A model generated the notes under the pieces. It was given only the letters and a program-made list of their open reading frames with translations, had not been told where the DNA came from and did no database searches. A stretch of 64,000 nucleotides of DNA from Selaginella moellendorffii. Taxonomy: Eukaryota; Streptophyta; Lycopodiopsida; Selaginellales; Selaginellaceae. Location of the stretch: positions 127,561-191,560 of the forward strand of contig NW_003314298.1 in the NCBI RefSeq assembly GCF_000143415.4, written 5' to 3'. Shown here in pieces: positions 45,886 through 57,430 of the stretch. Position numbers and translations under genes: made by a program. Within the stretch, counting starts at the first letter, position 1; each line of letters begins with the position of its first letter.

Positions 45886-47040
45886 CGGTGCAGAGTAAAT
45901 GGGGCTTCATCGAGGTATTCATGTCAAAATTGATCCGGGACTACTTGAGGGGTTTGAAAAACTTAGTGTAAATTTAAAAACTATGTACTTTTCACTTAAG
46001 AGTTCCATTCCTCACCGTGCGGAGTGAGAGCAATTCGGCCCGGCCTAGCAAACGAGAGAGTGAAACATTGGAGGGATGTGCGCTTCTACATCCCAACCTT
46101 TGCCACGAGTCCCGCTTGGTCGTAGCACTTGGCTTGGCTCAGGCCTGTATAGCAGGTATAATCTTCCGCTATGCTCTTTGAACTTCGGGTAACGCTTCGT
46201 CGCATTGGACAATGGGCGGCACTCTAGGCACGCCAGTCACCTGCAAGGGATCCGAGCGGCGAGTACCTCTGCCACATGGACCACCACAGACCTCCAAAAC
46301 ACTCTTGTTTCCACGGATCGCTATTCTGACGAAATAAACTTTAGACTTGCAGCAGAGGAAAGCAACCATCAGCTTCCGGCAAGAAGAACCTTGTCTGTCC
46401 CTGAGTACGTGATCCAGACTATGTAGTTTGCAAACATGCCCAACACTTCCCCAGCATTTCAACAATCACCTGATCCTCGAGGCGCAAACCCATCCACAAC
46501 TCCAGCAGGCAGGGAAGCAGCTTGTGACAATAGGATGCAGCTGCTTCCTTCTTGTCACTGTACAAGTGCTCTATGTCTACCCAATATGCAAACTTAAGGT
46601 CAATCAGTATGAACTGATTTTCAGCCACGAGGACAATCACAGGTGACCACGGTTTTTGTTAGAAAAACCATGTCTAAAAACCAGTTGCACGCTATGGACA
46701 TGGTTTACAATGTTTTTTTGTGGGAGTTCCTACCCAGCACTAAAATCTAAGTTCAAACCATTAATGGCTTTAAATATAAATTGTCTAAATTTATAAATTT
46801 GCTTTCTTCTTGCATGAAATTTTGAATGTCCTGTTTGGAAAAAGGAAAAAAACAGGATTTAAAACTTGGACCCAGATCATAACTTTCACTAAATTTCTTC
46901 TTTTGTACTTACCATCTCTCAATAAAGATATAAGAGCACAGCAGAGTGAGTGAAAAAGAGGGTGTTCTTATCTCTTAGAATTGAGATTGGGTATTGGACC
47001 TTTAGCTAAAGGTAAAGAAGAAGATAGTAAATAAAAGCAT
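45886..47040. other. Region without a recognisable gene
   Basis: Frames at 46640-46419 and 46465-46169 (minus) look protein-like (for example IVEMLGKCWACLQTT, KVYFVRIAIRGNKSVLEVCG) but have no family match and are broken by stops. From 46640 onward the DNA is AT-rich with no features. Confidence 0.3.
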
Positions 47041-47119
47041 GAAGGTTGTTTCCAATAACGTCAGGAGAATTAGGTCACAGGCGCGGGAGGCCGAGGAGGG
47101 AGAGGAAAGTGAGGAGCAC

Positions 47120-48106
47120 CAAGACGAAGACAAGGGCGCGTGACTTGCCCAAGGTGGACATCGCCGCAAAAGTGCGTGCTCTTGCTCACAAGCCCAACCT
47201 GGACAGCCTTGGGAACCCTGCGGAAGTGGGCCCTTGCTGGCCTGGTACCCAAGATGAGGAACTGGTTGCTGCAGTGTCCAACACGCTCCTCCCTCGTCAT
47301 TACACCCTTTGGGCCCCATCTGCAGCCTCCGCGATGACTGGTGCTTCTGCGCGACGGTGTGCAACCCGGTCACTGGACTGCAGCGCATCCTCCCCACCAT
47401 GCCGGTGCTCGAGGATGACACCGAGCAGGACTTTTCATACCGACACGGCCAGACAAGGTTGCAAGTGCGCTGGTTCTGGGTCCACATCCTCCACACAAAT
47501 GTTGGTGAGCGTGGCCGCCACCACCTTCACACCTTCGACTCAAGCACCAACACTTGGGAGGTGATGGCGTGGGTAGCGAGAGACGTGCCTCCCACGGGAG
47601 GCCACGCCAGTGAGTTTGTTTTCTGGGATGGCGGGCTCAAGGCCTATGACTAGAGCAGCGGCAAGTGGAGTGGGGTGGACATCTCTGAGCAAGGTAAACG
47701 AGCCTTGCCAGTGTTTCCAAAGCCGGAGGAGCTGGCCGGCTTCACTTACTGCCATGCGTTTCCTTTCCGCTCTGGGCTGAGGATCATGGTGGTCGCGCTA
47801 TGCTGCATTGACAACACCGCACTTCCAAGCGGGCGGATGGATGATTTGGGACTGGTGCTACTGGAGGTTAACCACGAGAGTGGGCTCTTGAAGGCGATAA
47901 GTGGTATGGTGGTGAAGCAGATTGATGGCATTCGTGGGAGCAATCCTGACTACCACCCGCAATGGGTTGTCGTGGGTGGCAACCTGCTTGTTTTCTTGGA
48001 CGACTTTTACTTCTTACGGCCTGTGGCTTTCGACATGAGGCGTCGTGTGTGGCCGGAATTCCCAAGAAGCTATGGCTGCGTCCAACCATGTTGCCTTTCA
48101 CAATAG
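47120..48106 (+). pseudogene. F-box/kelch-like pseudogene
   Basis: After frame changes upstream of 47300, a long frame (47309-48106) reads like the C-terminal part of plant F-box-associated kelch proteins: DDWCFCATVCNPVTGLQRIL with PTMPVLED, then VRWFWVHILHTNVGERG, TFDSSTNTWEVMAWVARDV, SEFVFWDGGLKAYD, an in-frame TAG at 47651, SGKWSGVDI, and later PQWVVVGGNLLVFLDDFYFL. The CNPVTG phrase and the W-rich blades are typical. No F-box was recognised at the 5' end. The stop codon and the missing start mark it as non-functional, although readthrough into the second half is otherwise clean. Confidence 0.55.
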
Positions 48107-48109
48107 CAA

Positions 48110-50040
48110 AGCTACTGTACTGTACAGAAACTGAAGTAGCTACCTGCTTAGCGAGTTTGTAGGTGCAAATGGTACGCCATATAGAACAAGACACTTTGAA
48201 AATCTTAGAGTCTGTAAGCCTCGAACTTGGCCTCAGGCCTCCTCCTTGTTGGTGGGCATTCCATGGAGCCTCATGTGCCGCAAGCAGGGCCGTGGGGTGC
48301 GGGACCATTTGACGGCTGTTGTTAGGGTTTTGGATTGAGAGGCAAGATCTTCCAGAAGTGGCAGTAGCAGCAGTAGTGGAGGAGCTTGGTCAGGTGTTCA
48401 AGAACCAAATCAGGCCTAATGGAGATGGAAATGTGATTTGAGGTGGATTATATTATTACTTTGAGAGTCTTAAATTAATTTGTGAGTATCAAATAATTTT
48501 ATTTATAGATTGAAAGAATATAGACTTGATAGCAATGGGTAATCTCTTGTATGTGGTTATATGCAATTATGTTTCACTTGCTCACAAACATTTACCATCT
48601 CTTCATCAACATTTATCTAAGCATGGTAAGTTGATATTTTTCTAGTTTTGGGAGTAGCCTTCTATACGCATTCATCTAGGACTGTATCTCTGTTAAAGTG
48701 TTAGGAAGCTCTCTTTGGTCTAATGCTCTCAAATCTTATACATCTATTCTAATAAGGTTCATCATTTGGGGTATATTGCCTCACATCAACAACTTTGCTC
48801 ATATTGGAGAGTTTATCTTTGTTTTGTCTCACTAGAAGCAACATTTGAGTTCAAGGTATATTTACCTTCTTATTATTTTCTTCTAATTTTCCCAAATCTC
48901 TTAGAAATCATCATTCTTTTCATCATTTGTATCATAAATCCTTGTAAAAATTTGTTTGAGAGAAAGCTTAAATTGGTATAAAGAGTATTTTGGATGGTGA
49001 TGGTAGAATGTATTATGCTCATCATGTTTATATTAATGACTACTCTTGGGCAACATACAATCAAAATTTGAAGTGACAACATTTTTAAAACATTTAATTT
49101 ATGATATTAGTGTATACTTTATTTAAAGAAACATTTTCTAGATTAATATTAATTAGCTATCTAATTAAACATGATTAATCTAATATAAATATAAAATTTT
49201 GAAAAGTGATTAAAATACTAAATGAGACCTCCAAATGGTCTCACTTTAACAAAAATGGTCTTTCCCAGAAGTGGTTTTGTATCTCTATAATACATGCAAA
49301 GGTAATTCTTAATCTAATATTGTCATTTAGTATTTGAAAAATGTCATTGATGTATGGCTCCAAGCTTCATTGGAATTGTGCTATACTCATGTGTTGGTTG
49401 CTTAAAGACTAAGGCCATTAAATGGAGAACAATGCTCTAATTGATATTTTTGCAAGATTAATAGCAATCATGAGTGATATTAGATCTATGTGAAATCTAT
49501 ATTATTATGGAGGCTTAGCCAAAATTGTTCCTTAAAAACTATATCATCCCATGATATATTAATAGCAATCATCTCAAACTCAAATGCATAGGCAGATGTA
49601 GATTTGAAGCTTTGGCATAGTTGTTGCAACTTATTGTTAGGAGTTTGTCATTGAAAGGAGAGGAAATAAACTATTGAGATAAAGATGAAAACAATAGAGA
49701 AGAAAAGACAAACAATGGAGAAAAAATAATTTATGTTAAACACTTTGAATACAAAATCCTAGAAACCCTCATTATATAATGTTTCAAGAAATTAATCTGG
49801 GTATAGGTCCATACTAATCCTGAATGCCCATCTATTATAGTTGATCATATACTCTAGGCCAATTAAAATTTATAAGCCTATTTTCCTTATGGCTAGGTAT
49901 AATTCTGATGGTTATCTTACCTTTTAATGCGTGGGTATTCACGTTTAGTACTTCGATTATCATTGTAATCGTTCCTCTTATGATAATTATATTGTTAAAT
50001 GGATAGTTTTGCTTATATATTGTTTTATCAACTTAGATTG
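48110..50040. other. AT-rich repeat-derived DNA without readable genes
   Basis: No gene is supported. Composition and lack of frames suggest very old mobile-element sequence. Part (48430-49100) has stretches reminiscent of copia-type text on plus, but too eroded to assert. Confidence 0.35.
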
Positions 50041-50049
50041 TTTGTTGGC

Positions 50050-50180
50050 CTCTTGGTTATTTAAACAAGGTTCTACACTCTTTAATTAAATGTCCCTCTT
50101 TCTTCATAAATTTGGCACTTGATTAATTAGAGTTTGCATTCTTCCTTGCTATAGTTTTCATTTTTACATCTGATATACCA
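50050..50180 (-). mobile_element. Zinc-knuckle (gag) scrap of a copia-like element
   Basis: The minus strand reads, with substitutions, KFMKKEGHLIKECRTLF, which keeps the K-GH----C half of a retroviral-type CCHC knuckle as found at the end of plant copia gag. Both the leading cysteines are lost. The flanks (to about 50560) are compatible with gag but unreadable. Confidence 0.45.
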
Positions 50181-51240
50181 AATCCCTTGTTTGAGATTGA
50201 TTTGCAATTTGAAGTTTCTTAGATGATTAGTTTCCTTATCAATAAGAATTTTTTTTCATTTGACTTCACTATATTTACTCATATTGTTTTATGAAATCTT
50301 AGTAGGCAATCATGGCTTTTTTCAAGTCATTAAAATCTACATGAACTTTCTTTATCGCATGTTTGCAATAAATTTTATTAAAACCTTGTATGTATAATCG
50401 TAAGTGCATTTTGTTTAACATTATATCTTTATAATGTTTATAACACTTGTTGAATCAAGTTGTATATTTGTCAATTGTCCCAAACTTTCCTTGATGAAAC
50501 TTTTATAATTCATTATAATTTTTTTCCTAGGTTTGTTTCCATGGAGAAAGCTTTAAGGAAAAACTTTGTTTGCTTATAAAATATGCCAAGTTTTTTGACA
50601 TTATTATTATAGTATTAGTTTTTTACTTTTTTTTTAAGCATATAAAGGAAAAAATTCTTTTCCTGCCCATTTGCTTAATTGAGCTTAATTGTTTTTGTGT
50701 ATTACTCAATATGCAGTTGTGGGTCCTGTCCTTTAATTCCAAAAAAGGATGGATATGTGATGATGGTGCCTATTGCTATTCTTGCAATTGTCATCGTGCT
50801 CATCGCAATTTGATAAAAAACATTACATTTTGCAATTAATATAGGAAAAACAAATGTTTAATTTATAAAGGAACCTAGATTATTGTCAAAGGGTAAGGGT
50901 TGTAAATTTAGTTCTTCTTTATCTTATGGGGAATCACTCCAGTTATTTTATATTTCACTACTCTCATATGGATTCATATATTTTGGATAACTATTAAAGT
51001 CATATTGGGATTTCTGATCTCCTCTTCATTGAGCTGTACCCAATATGCTTTCAGCTCACTTTCTTTTAAGTTTTTCTTTAGTTTGATTGAATAATGATTT
51101 AGTTTATTTTGAAGGGAGGTTAAGATTAAGGATATCATAAGTAAGTGCTCTGTAATCTTGTTCTAGATCTTGTGAATACTTTTTTCAAATTATCCTCTGC
51201 TCATCAAATTATAAGGGAAATATTATATATCATTATTGTT
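50181..51240. other. AT-rich stretch without features
   Basis: The only frame over 80 codons (50570-50839, plus) is low-complexity and lacks a domain. No repeat boundary was seen. Confidence 0.35.
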
Positions 51241-51417
51241 TTTGGACTGGGAAGCAAGTTAGCTTAAGACATCTATGAGTTTTCAGTCCTTATGCATAAA
51301 ATTGTCACTATGTATACCAAATAAAATAATGATATATAATATATAGAAAATGACAATTTTATGCATAAGGACTGAAAACTCATAGATGTCTCGAGCTAAC
51401 TTGCTTCCCAGTCCAAA
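51241..51417. repeat. 67-bp inverted repeat (fold-back) with 43-bp loop
   Basis: Left arm 51241-51307 (TTTGGACTGGGAAGCAAGTT...) and right arm 51351-51417 (...AACTTGCTTCCCAGTCCAAA) are complementary along all 67 positions except two adjacent ones (AGCTTAAG against AGCTCGAG). The spacer is AT-rich. The right arm continues the coding strand of the copia remnant to its right, so the left arm looks like an inverted copy of the element's own sequence. Confidence 0.92.
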
Positions 51418-52900
51418 GACGATAAGGAATATCTGAAAGAGGCTAGGTAGGTACTCTGATTACAAATATATATGGCTGTATTAATCGCCTCAACCCAAAA
51501 TGATAGTGGCATTCCTATGTGAATAAGCATGCTATGTGCACTCTCCATAAGAGTCCAGTTCATTCTTTCAGCAACTCCATTTTGAGCAGGACTATCTAGA
51601 GCTGTAAACTGCTGCTCACTCTCATTGCACAGCTTCATAAAATTTCGTGACTTGTACTCGCCTGTAAACTTGAATTCTTGTGCATGTGCTTGATCTCTGG
51701 ACACTACTTTGAGGGTGCCTTCATGCCCATGGCCTAGACGCTCATGTCACAACTAGAGATTACTCACTTGAGTTGAGAGCACTCGATTTGGCTGCTTATC
51801 TGGAACAACCATGGTGGCATTGAGTTTATAAAGTCCAGAATATCATTGTCCATAAGCCACTGCTTGATCTGTCTTCTCTTCTCACATAATAGCCTGCTTG
51901 GCATTTAGAAACCAAGCCTGGAACAAAATACATGTTCCTGATATGTCATAGCTCTCCTGAGGCCAGCTTTACTTGAACTGTGCCCACTACTACAACTGAA
52001 AAGAAGACTCTGGTTTCCTAAACCAACCTGTCTGCCTGTAGAAATTTTCCTGAGATTCAGGAAAGCTTCTCGTCTGCCTGTCATGTGCATATTTGCTGCT
52101 GTGTCCAGCCACATTATGTCTTGATCCTGCTATTGAACAAACACAGGTTCTGGAATAGCTCTTACCATGAGAGCTCTTGATTGGTTTGTATAGCCAGTCT
52201 TGGCGTTCTTTCTCCCCAATCCTTGAGGACGCCCTGCTAACCTGTCTCAGCATTCTCTGGCATAGTGTTCAACCCACTTACAATAATTGCACTCACCTTT
52301 ACACTCGCATGAGTTGCTGTCTCCAACATTGCTAGCCCTGAAACTGCTTGTAGTGTTTCTCACACCAGCCTTGAAACTGCTAGTGTGACCTCCTCTACCT
52401 GGAGAATTCTTTGTTTGCTTTGAGTTGACAAACAAAGCTATGGTTGTGGTTGTATCTATGCTTCGGCTGATTCTTCTTCATTGATAAGAGCTGCTTGCAT
52501 TTCAATGAAGGTTTTCATTGAGTTCTTGAGCATAGTCTTCAATGATTTGAATTCTGGGCAAACCAAAGCATTGAGAAGAACTGCTCGCTTATCATTCTCA
52601 GTGACTGCTTCACCTAGACTTGACAGCTGGGAGAGCACCGACTTCAGCCTTCCTAGAAAAGCTAAGGCAAAATGTTTAGACTTTAACTCAGCCTTTGAAG
52701 TCTTTGTGTTGCTTGGTTCCCGAATACATTCTTCAAGGCTGTCCAATTCTCTTCTGCAGTCTTCATGGTATCCAGGTGGTGGTGGTGCAATTTTCCCAAG
52801 CCAATCCCCATGGTGGAGATTGCTTATCATTTCTGACCTACCATTTGTCTTAGTTGCTTGCTGCTGACTTAAGCTCTGTCCCCTAGACAACTCGAAGACA
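51418..52900 (-). mobile_element. Ty1/copia gag-protease-integrase remnant
   Basis: Read on minus from 52890: a gag frame of 144 codons (LGEAVTENDKRAVLLNAL, LKTMLKNSMKTFIEMQAAL), a knuckle CNYCKWVEHYAREC near 52250 that has lost its GH, a protease start WLDTAANMHMTGRREAF where the usual DSGAS is DTAAN, and an integrase part with FTALDSPAQNGVAERMNWTL followed by MPLSFWVEAINTAIYICN. The order is that of copia elements. Several stops and frame shifts, and loss of the reverse transcriptase, make it dead. Its downstream end meets the fold-back. Confidence 0.8.
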
Positions 52901-52929
52901 ATTGTCCTAGAGAAAGATGAACGAAATCA

Positions 52930-55900
52930 CCTCCCCTTAAACACCATCCTGATTCACTCTCTCTCTGCTTACCTGACTTAGGCCTTCTTTTTGGTTTTTC
53001 TCTAGCACACTCCCTCTCTCGTCTATCACCGTTGCGCACTCCCACCCGTGGCTATCACCCACCCACAGCTCCTGCCCACCCGCTCGCCCTCATGGCTCCA
53101 AGCCGCACTCTTACCCACCTTAAAGCAAGAAATATTAATGACTTTCAAGTAAAATTTGATAAGGACAACACTCATAAATCCTATGTACAATCCTCTTCAG
53201 ATCCAGCTACATGGTATCTTATTGTCGAAGGTGAAGAACACAATGATTAGGCTTTTTTGATTTGGTGTAATTATCCATGAGTAACCAAAGAAAACTTTTG
53301 CAAGCATCAAGCAAAAGCTATTAAATTAAAATAAGGAGAGAAAACTGATTGGACTACAACTAGTTATGAAGTTCAACTATCATAATCACATGCAATCTTA
53401 AAACATGGGTTAGATGATTTATTTTATTATCATCAAGATTTTAAAGCACTTTACTTTGAAGCTATAATAGAGGTAATTCACTTATTAATTAAAATTTTGA
53501 AATATCCATCAAAATGTTTATCATGAGCAAGAAATTTAGTTAGAGACTACATTAGAGGTAAATTAGCATATTTTATATACTAATATATATATGAATATTG
53601 AGCAAGAAGATATCCATCAAAATATATAGCATCAACAAGAAATTCAACTAAGGACTACTATAGAGGTAATTTACACTAAAGAAATTTTAAATATTGATAT
53701 GAACTTTGAGCAAGAAGATATCACTCCATCAAAAGTTACAAAAACAATATTATAGTAAAAGATGATGGATATCTTATAAAATCTTCCTGATGAAGAAACT
53801 TTTTTATCTATGGTTGACAACAATTTAGAAATGATATAACAAAAGGTTGCAACCTTTAAAGTTAGGCCAGACGATTTTATTATGAGACACAAATCCCTAA
53901 GCCCCAAAGTGGAGCCGAAAAGGTGCCACATGGTAGTGGCCGAAGCAAAAGCCAAATGAGTGTAACACGTTTGGAGTAAATGCTTCAACTTGAAGAGTCG
54001 AGAGTAGGAGTGGAACTCCCGACAGAGTGTTCAAGGAAAGAGCATGAAGTAAAGAATAAGAGAGTCTCTAGAAAAAGGACACAAGAGGATTTGAGATGGA
54101 GTCTGAGATGGACGCGAGATGGACCCCAAATGGAGTCTAAGATGGATCCGAGGTGGAGTCCGAGATGGAGTCCAAGATGGACCCAAGATGGAGTCCGAGA
54201 TGGACCCGAGATGGAGTCCGAGATGGACCCAAGATGGAATCCGAGATGGAGTTTGAGATGGACCCGAGATTGAGTCCGAGATGGACTGAGATGGAGTCTG
54301 AGATGGAACCGAGATGGAGTTTGAGATGGACCTGAGATGGAGTCCAAGATGGACCCGAGATGGAATCCAAAATGGAGTCAGAGAAGGACCCGAGATGGAG
54401 TCCGAGGTCGAGATCGAGACCGGGACCGGGACTGAGACTGAGACCGAGACCGAGGCCAAGGCCAAGTCCGAGTCCAAGTCCGAGTTCGAGTTCAAGTCCG
54501 AGTTTGAGTTTGAGTCCAAGTCCAAGTCCAAGTCCGAGTTCGAGTCTGAGGGTAAAAGCCCAAAGCATTCGTCTCCCAAACCCTAGGGGGTTTGGTGAGC
54601 TCCAAAAGTATAGTAGGGGGAGGACTCCAGTGGAGCTAATTTGGCCAGAAAAGGCTAGTTTAGCCTAGGAAAGCCATACCTAGGTGTTAAGTGATGGGAT
54701 AACCATTAGGAAGTCCAAGGCTAGAGTGAATACAGACCGACAAGTGGGGTAGCTTGGTGAAGTGTTCAAGAGCTGGCTCTAGCTCCCCCTGAAAGATCAA
54801 ATGGTCAATGCTCCCAGTCTAAGAGTGGGTGGCACTACCTATTTGGATACCTGGCATGGCTCAATGGAACCTCACTCTAAGCCTATAGCTAGAGCACCAA
54901 AAGGTGAAAGGTGGGAAGAGTACCCATAAGGCTTGTGTAGGGCCATGGTGTTCCAAAATGTTGTCCCAAAGTCCCAGATTGTAGAAAGGAAGAGGAGCAG
55001 TCCTTGGGTGTAGTGACTAAGGATATGGTCATGTGGTGAAGAAGTCCAAGAGGACTGTAGGACTCAGTGGTCAGGCCTGTAGGCCTTGATCCAGAGGCAA
55101 TGTTGGCAAACACGGCTATGGACAGAAAGGAACTTAGTGGGGACAGAAAAAAGGATATTAAGGAAGGCTGTTCCCCATGTCTGTGGGCATTTTAAGGATG
55201 CTAAGAAGTCGATCTAAAATGGTCACTCATGGATGAATGGCCCAATCTTTGAGAGACGGGACTGTGATGTAAGTGGTGTTGGACCACCAGTGTGACCAAG
55301 GTGAATGAGTATGGCCTTAGCATAACGGGTTGGTATGTTAGTGGTACCTTGGGGTGTCGGTCATGGGATCGGACACGTGGAACACTTGGACCAAGTGCAA
55401 TGGTTGAGTGGCATGGATGCCATTCTTGGAGTTAGCAAGTCCCTAAGTCTAGAATGGGATTTATGGAGGTTATGAGTGAAACTCCTCCAAATAGTTGGAG
55501 GTGTGGTTAAGTGACTAAAATAGAATGGAAAATTTAGTTGCTTACACTTATTCATTTTGTAGCAGAATTTCAACAAAGCATTGATAATTATGGTACATTA
55601 TTGAAATAGGCAAAACTTTTGGTAGAAAGAATTATAGGTAAAAGAAAAGCTTCTAGTAGTCCAAAAGCAACTCCTTCTACTAAGTAGAGGAAGACAAGAA
55701 AGAAAAACTCTTTAAATGAAAAACTCAATCTTTGTAAAGAATAAATAAAAAAACAAACCCTTTATATACTTATATTGCATATATTTAAATTTTTGAGAAA
55801 ATTTCATGGAATGACCACTCCTAATGGTCATCCATGACATGTAAAGCATGTAGAAAGGCATCCACGTGTGTGCTGATTAAAATTTGGCTGTGTTGGGGCT

Positions 55901-56143
55901 GTGGCCACGTGGAAGTAATTAGGGCGCATGCTGGGCGCATGCGGACGTGCGGTGTAGGCGGGAGCCGTGAGGGCAGGCGGGTGGGCAGGAGCCACGGGCG
56001 GGTGATAGCCGCAGATGGGAGTGCGCAGCGGCGACGGATAGGAGAGGGAGTGCGCTGAAGAAAAAACAAAAAGAAGGCCTAATGCCACATCATTGCTATG
56101 TAAGCGGAGAGAGAGTGAATTAAGATGGTGTTTAACGGGAGGC
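52930..56143. mobile_element. DNA transposon-like element with about 200-bp terminal inverted repeats
   Basis: Left terminus (52930 onward: CCTCCCCTTAAACACCAT...) is the inverted counterpart of the right end (to 56143: ...ATGGTGTTTAACGGGAGG). Similarity runs about 185-200 bp inward on both sides through TTCACTCTCTCTC, TAGGCCTTCTTTTT and CGCACTCCCA...GGCTATCACCC, with one 18-bp indel. The interior (53116-53882 and 55547-55925) is eroded. One short peptide (KARNINDFQVKFDKDN) is visible but no transposase catalytic motif, so the superfamily is unknown. A 1.66-kb LTR is nested inside. Confidence 0.65.
53883..55546 (+). mobile_element. Solo LTR (copy B) nested in the TIR element
   Basis: On plus it begins TGAGACACAAATCCC and ends AGTTGCTTACA, the same termini as copies A and C. 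It carries the same two tandem blocks: GAGATGGA-type 11-12-bp units (54090-54400) and GAGTCC/AAGTCC 6-bp units (54405-54555). No internal retroelement region is attached: both flanks read as the host TIR element. The pentamer TTATT occurs on both sides, one base away from the termini, and may be the target duplication. Confidence 0.75.
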
Positions 56144-56248
56144 GGCAATATTGATCCCTCTCTTTGCAGGCACAGATTTTGAGAATTGGGATTTCATTGC
56201 CTCCCATTAAACACCATTCTCAAAATCTATGCATGTAAAGAGAGGGAT
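56127..56248. repeat. Interlocked palindrome at the right TIR end
   Basis: Two complementary pairs are arranged A-B-A'-B'. GGTGTTTAACGGGAGGC (56127-56143) pairs with GCCTCCCATTAAACACC (56199-56215). ATCCCTCTCTTTGCAGGCAC... (56153-56186) pairs with the stretch ending GTAAAGAGAGGGAT (56216-56248). The second CCTCCCATTAAACACC repeats the TIR terminus, which suggests the end of a second, related short element lying against the first. Confidence 0.75.
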
Positions 56249-56269
56249 TGGAATTGCCTTAGTTGTGGT

Positions 56270-56485
56270 AATTTCTTCTACAATTTCCAGCACGCTCTAG
56301 CCGTGATCTTGATTTCCCCTAACTACCACTTTTTCATTTTCTCCATGTAAATATATACAAGTCTTGTGTCTGCTCATTTCAGCATCCACATGAATCTCTT
56401 GCCACCTTGGATTAGACTCCAGGCTGGCTATCTACACTGATGCGTCTCAACAGCGAGCCTCTCCCGACGGTTTATCTCTTGCATG
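56270..56485. other. Non-coding gap
   Basis: No feature is recognised between the palindrome and the following coding fragment. Confidence 0.3.
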
Positions 56486-56880
56486 AGATGCAGAGACGAG
56501 GTAGGGGACTTCGAAAATAGTCTCAGATTTGCGTCTCCCATGTCGACCCAGGAAATATTTGTGAGTTTGTGGAGAGATACAACACACAGCACACCAAGGA
56601 GACCGACACTGCAACTTCAAAGCCAGAGGACGTTATGCTCAGGCACGAGCTCGAGTCCCGAAGGCCAGGGACGAAGAAGAGAGTTCTACCTCAGACGGAG
56701 TAGAGGCACGACTGGACGAGCTAGTAGCAAGACTGGACAAAAGGCTGGATGAAAACACTCAGGCAGCAGCGACTGGACTGGAAGAAATTCCTCGGCCGTG
56801 GACAGAGGACACGAAGCTGCTCGTGCTCACACCAGAGGGGATCAGCTTGGAAGTCTCGGAAGTGACGAGCCCGAGGTTGG
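56486..56880 (+). pseudogene. Fragment of an unidentified gene
   Basis: Two blocks in different frames on plus look coding: FVERYNTQHTKETDTATSKP with EDVMLRHELES (56560-56655), and EARLDELVARLDKRLDENTQ followed by AAATGLEEIPRPWTEDTKLL and EGISLEVSEV (56700-56870), which ends at a good GT donor (CCGAG|GTTGGTG). The second block starts as a heptad-like coiled coil. GC content is higher than in the repeats around it. I do not recognise the family. A frame change near 56655 separates the blocks, so it is probably a broken piece of a gene. Confidence 0.4.
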
Positions 56881-57120
56881 TGTTTTTTGACATAACTACT
56901 CAGACAAATGTTTTGCAACTTTGTAAATGTATTCATTTCTTTTCGAGGAAACCACAGAGTGCTTTGTGTAGATCGTCTCTTTCGCCACTGCCAAAACATA
57001 CACTTCCATCTACCCCTGGAACGTTGTTTTATGGCATGGCGTTGCAAAAACAAAAGGAAGTTAGAGAAACCTTAAAGAAAACTAAAGAGAACATAGACCT
57101 GGAAGGTTGAAGCCCCGGTA

Positions 57121-57221
57121 GTTCGTTGAACAAACATTTTGATTAGAACAAACAGCTCATGAACCTGTTAAACTTCGAGTTCCATTTCGTTGAACAACAA
57201 ACATCCTAGTTAGAACAAACA
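57121..57221 (+). repeat. Short imperfect direct repeat
   Basis: TTCGTTGAACAAACATTTTG...GAACAAACAG (57121-57155) recurs at 57187-57221 with a few changes. It is too short to classify. Confidence 0.55.
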
Positions 57222-57324
57222 GTATACGAGTAGATCCAGGTGTCTTTTCTTGTAAATTCAATCATTGTTTTCATTGAGGTTGGACCATTGTCATGTACAT
57301 CTTCAGCTGGATTGAAGATCGCAG

Positions 57325-57430
57325 GTGCCCAACGTTGTCTCTCAGCTCCCAGGTCTTGTGTTGAGCGCAGCAAGAACATACTCAAAGCGCTCCAATCTAG
57401 TAGCATTTTTCTTCTTGGACACAGCAATTT
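57325..57430 (-). repeat. Dispersed repeat, copy 2
   Basis: The minus strand matches 35520-35645 on plus, with a 30-bp segment missing. Shared runs include CCAAGAAGAAAAATGCTACT and AAGACCTGGGAGCTGAGA. Confidence 0.65.
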
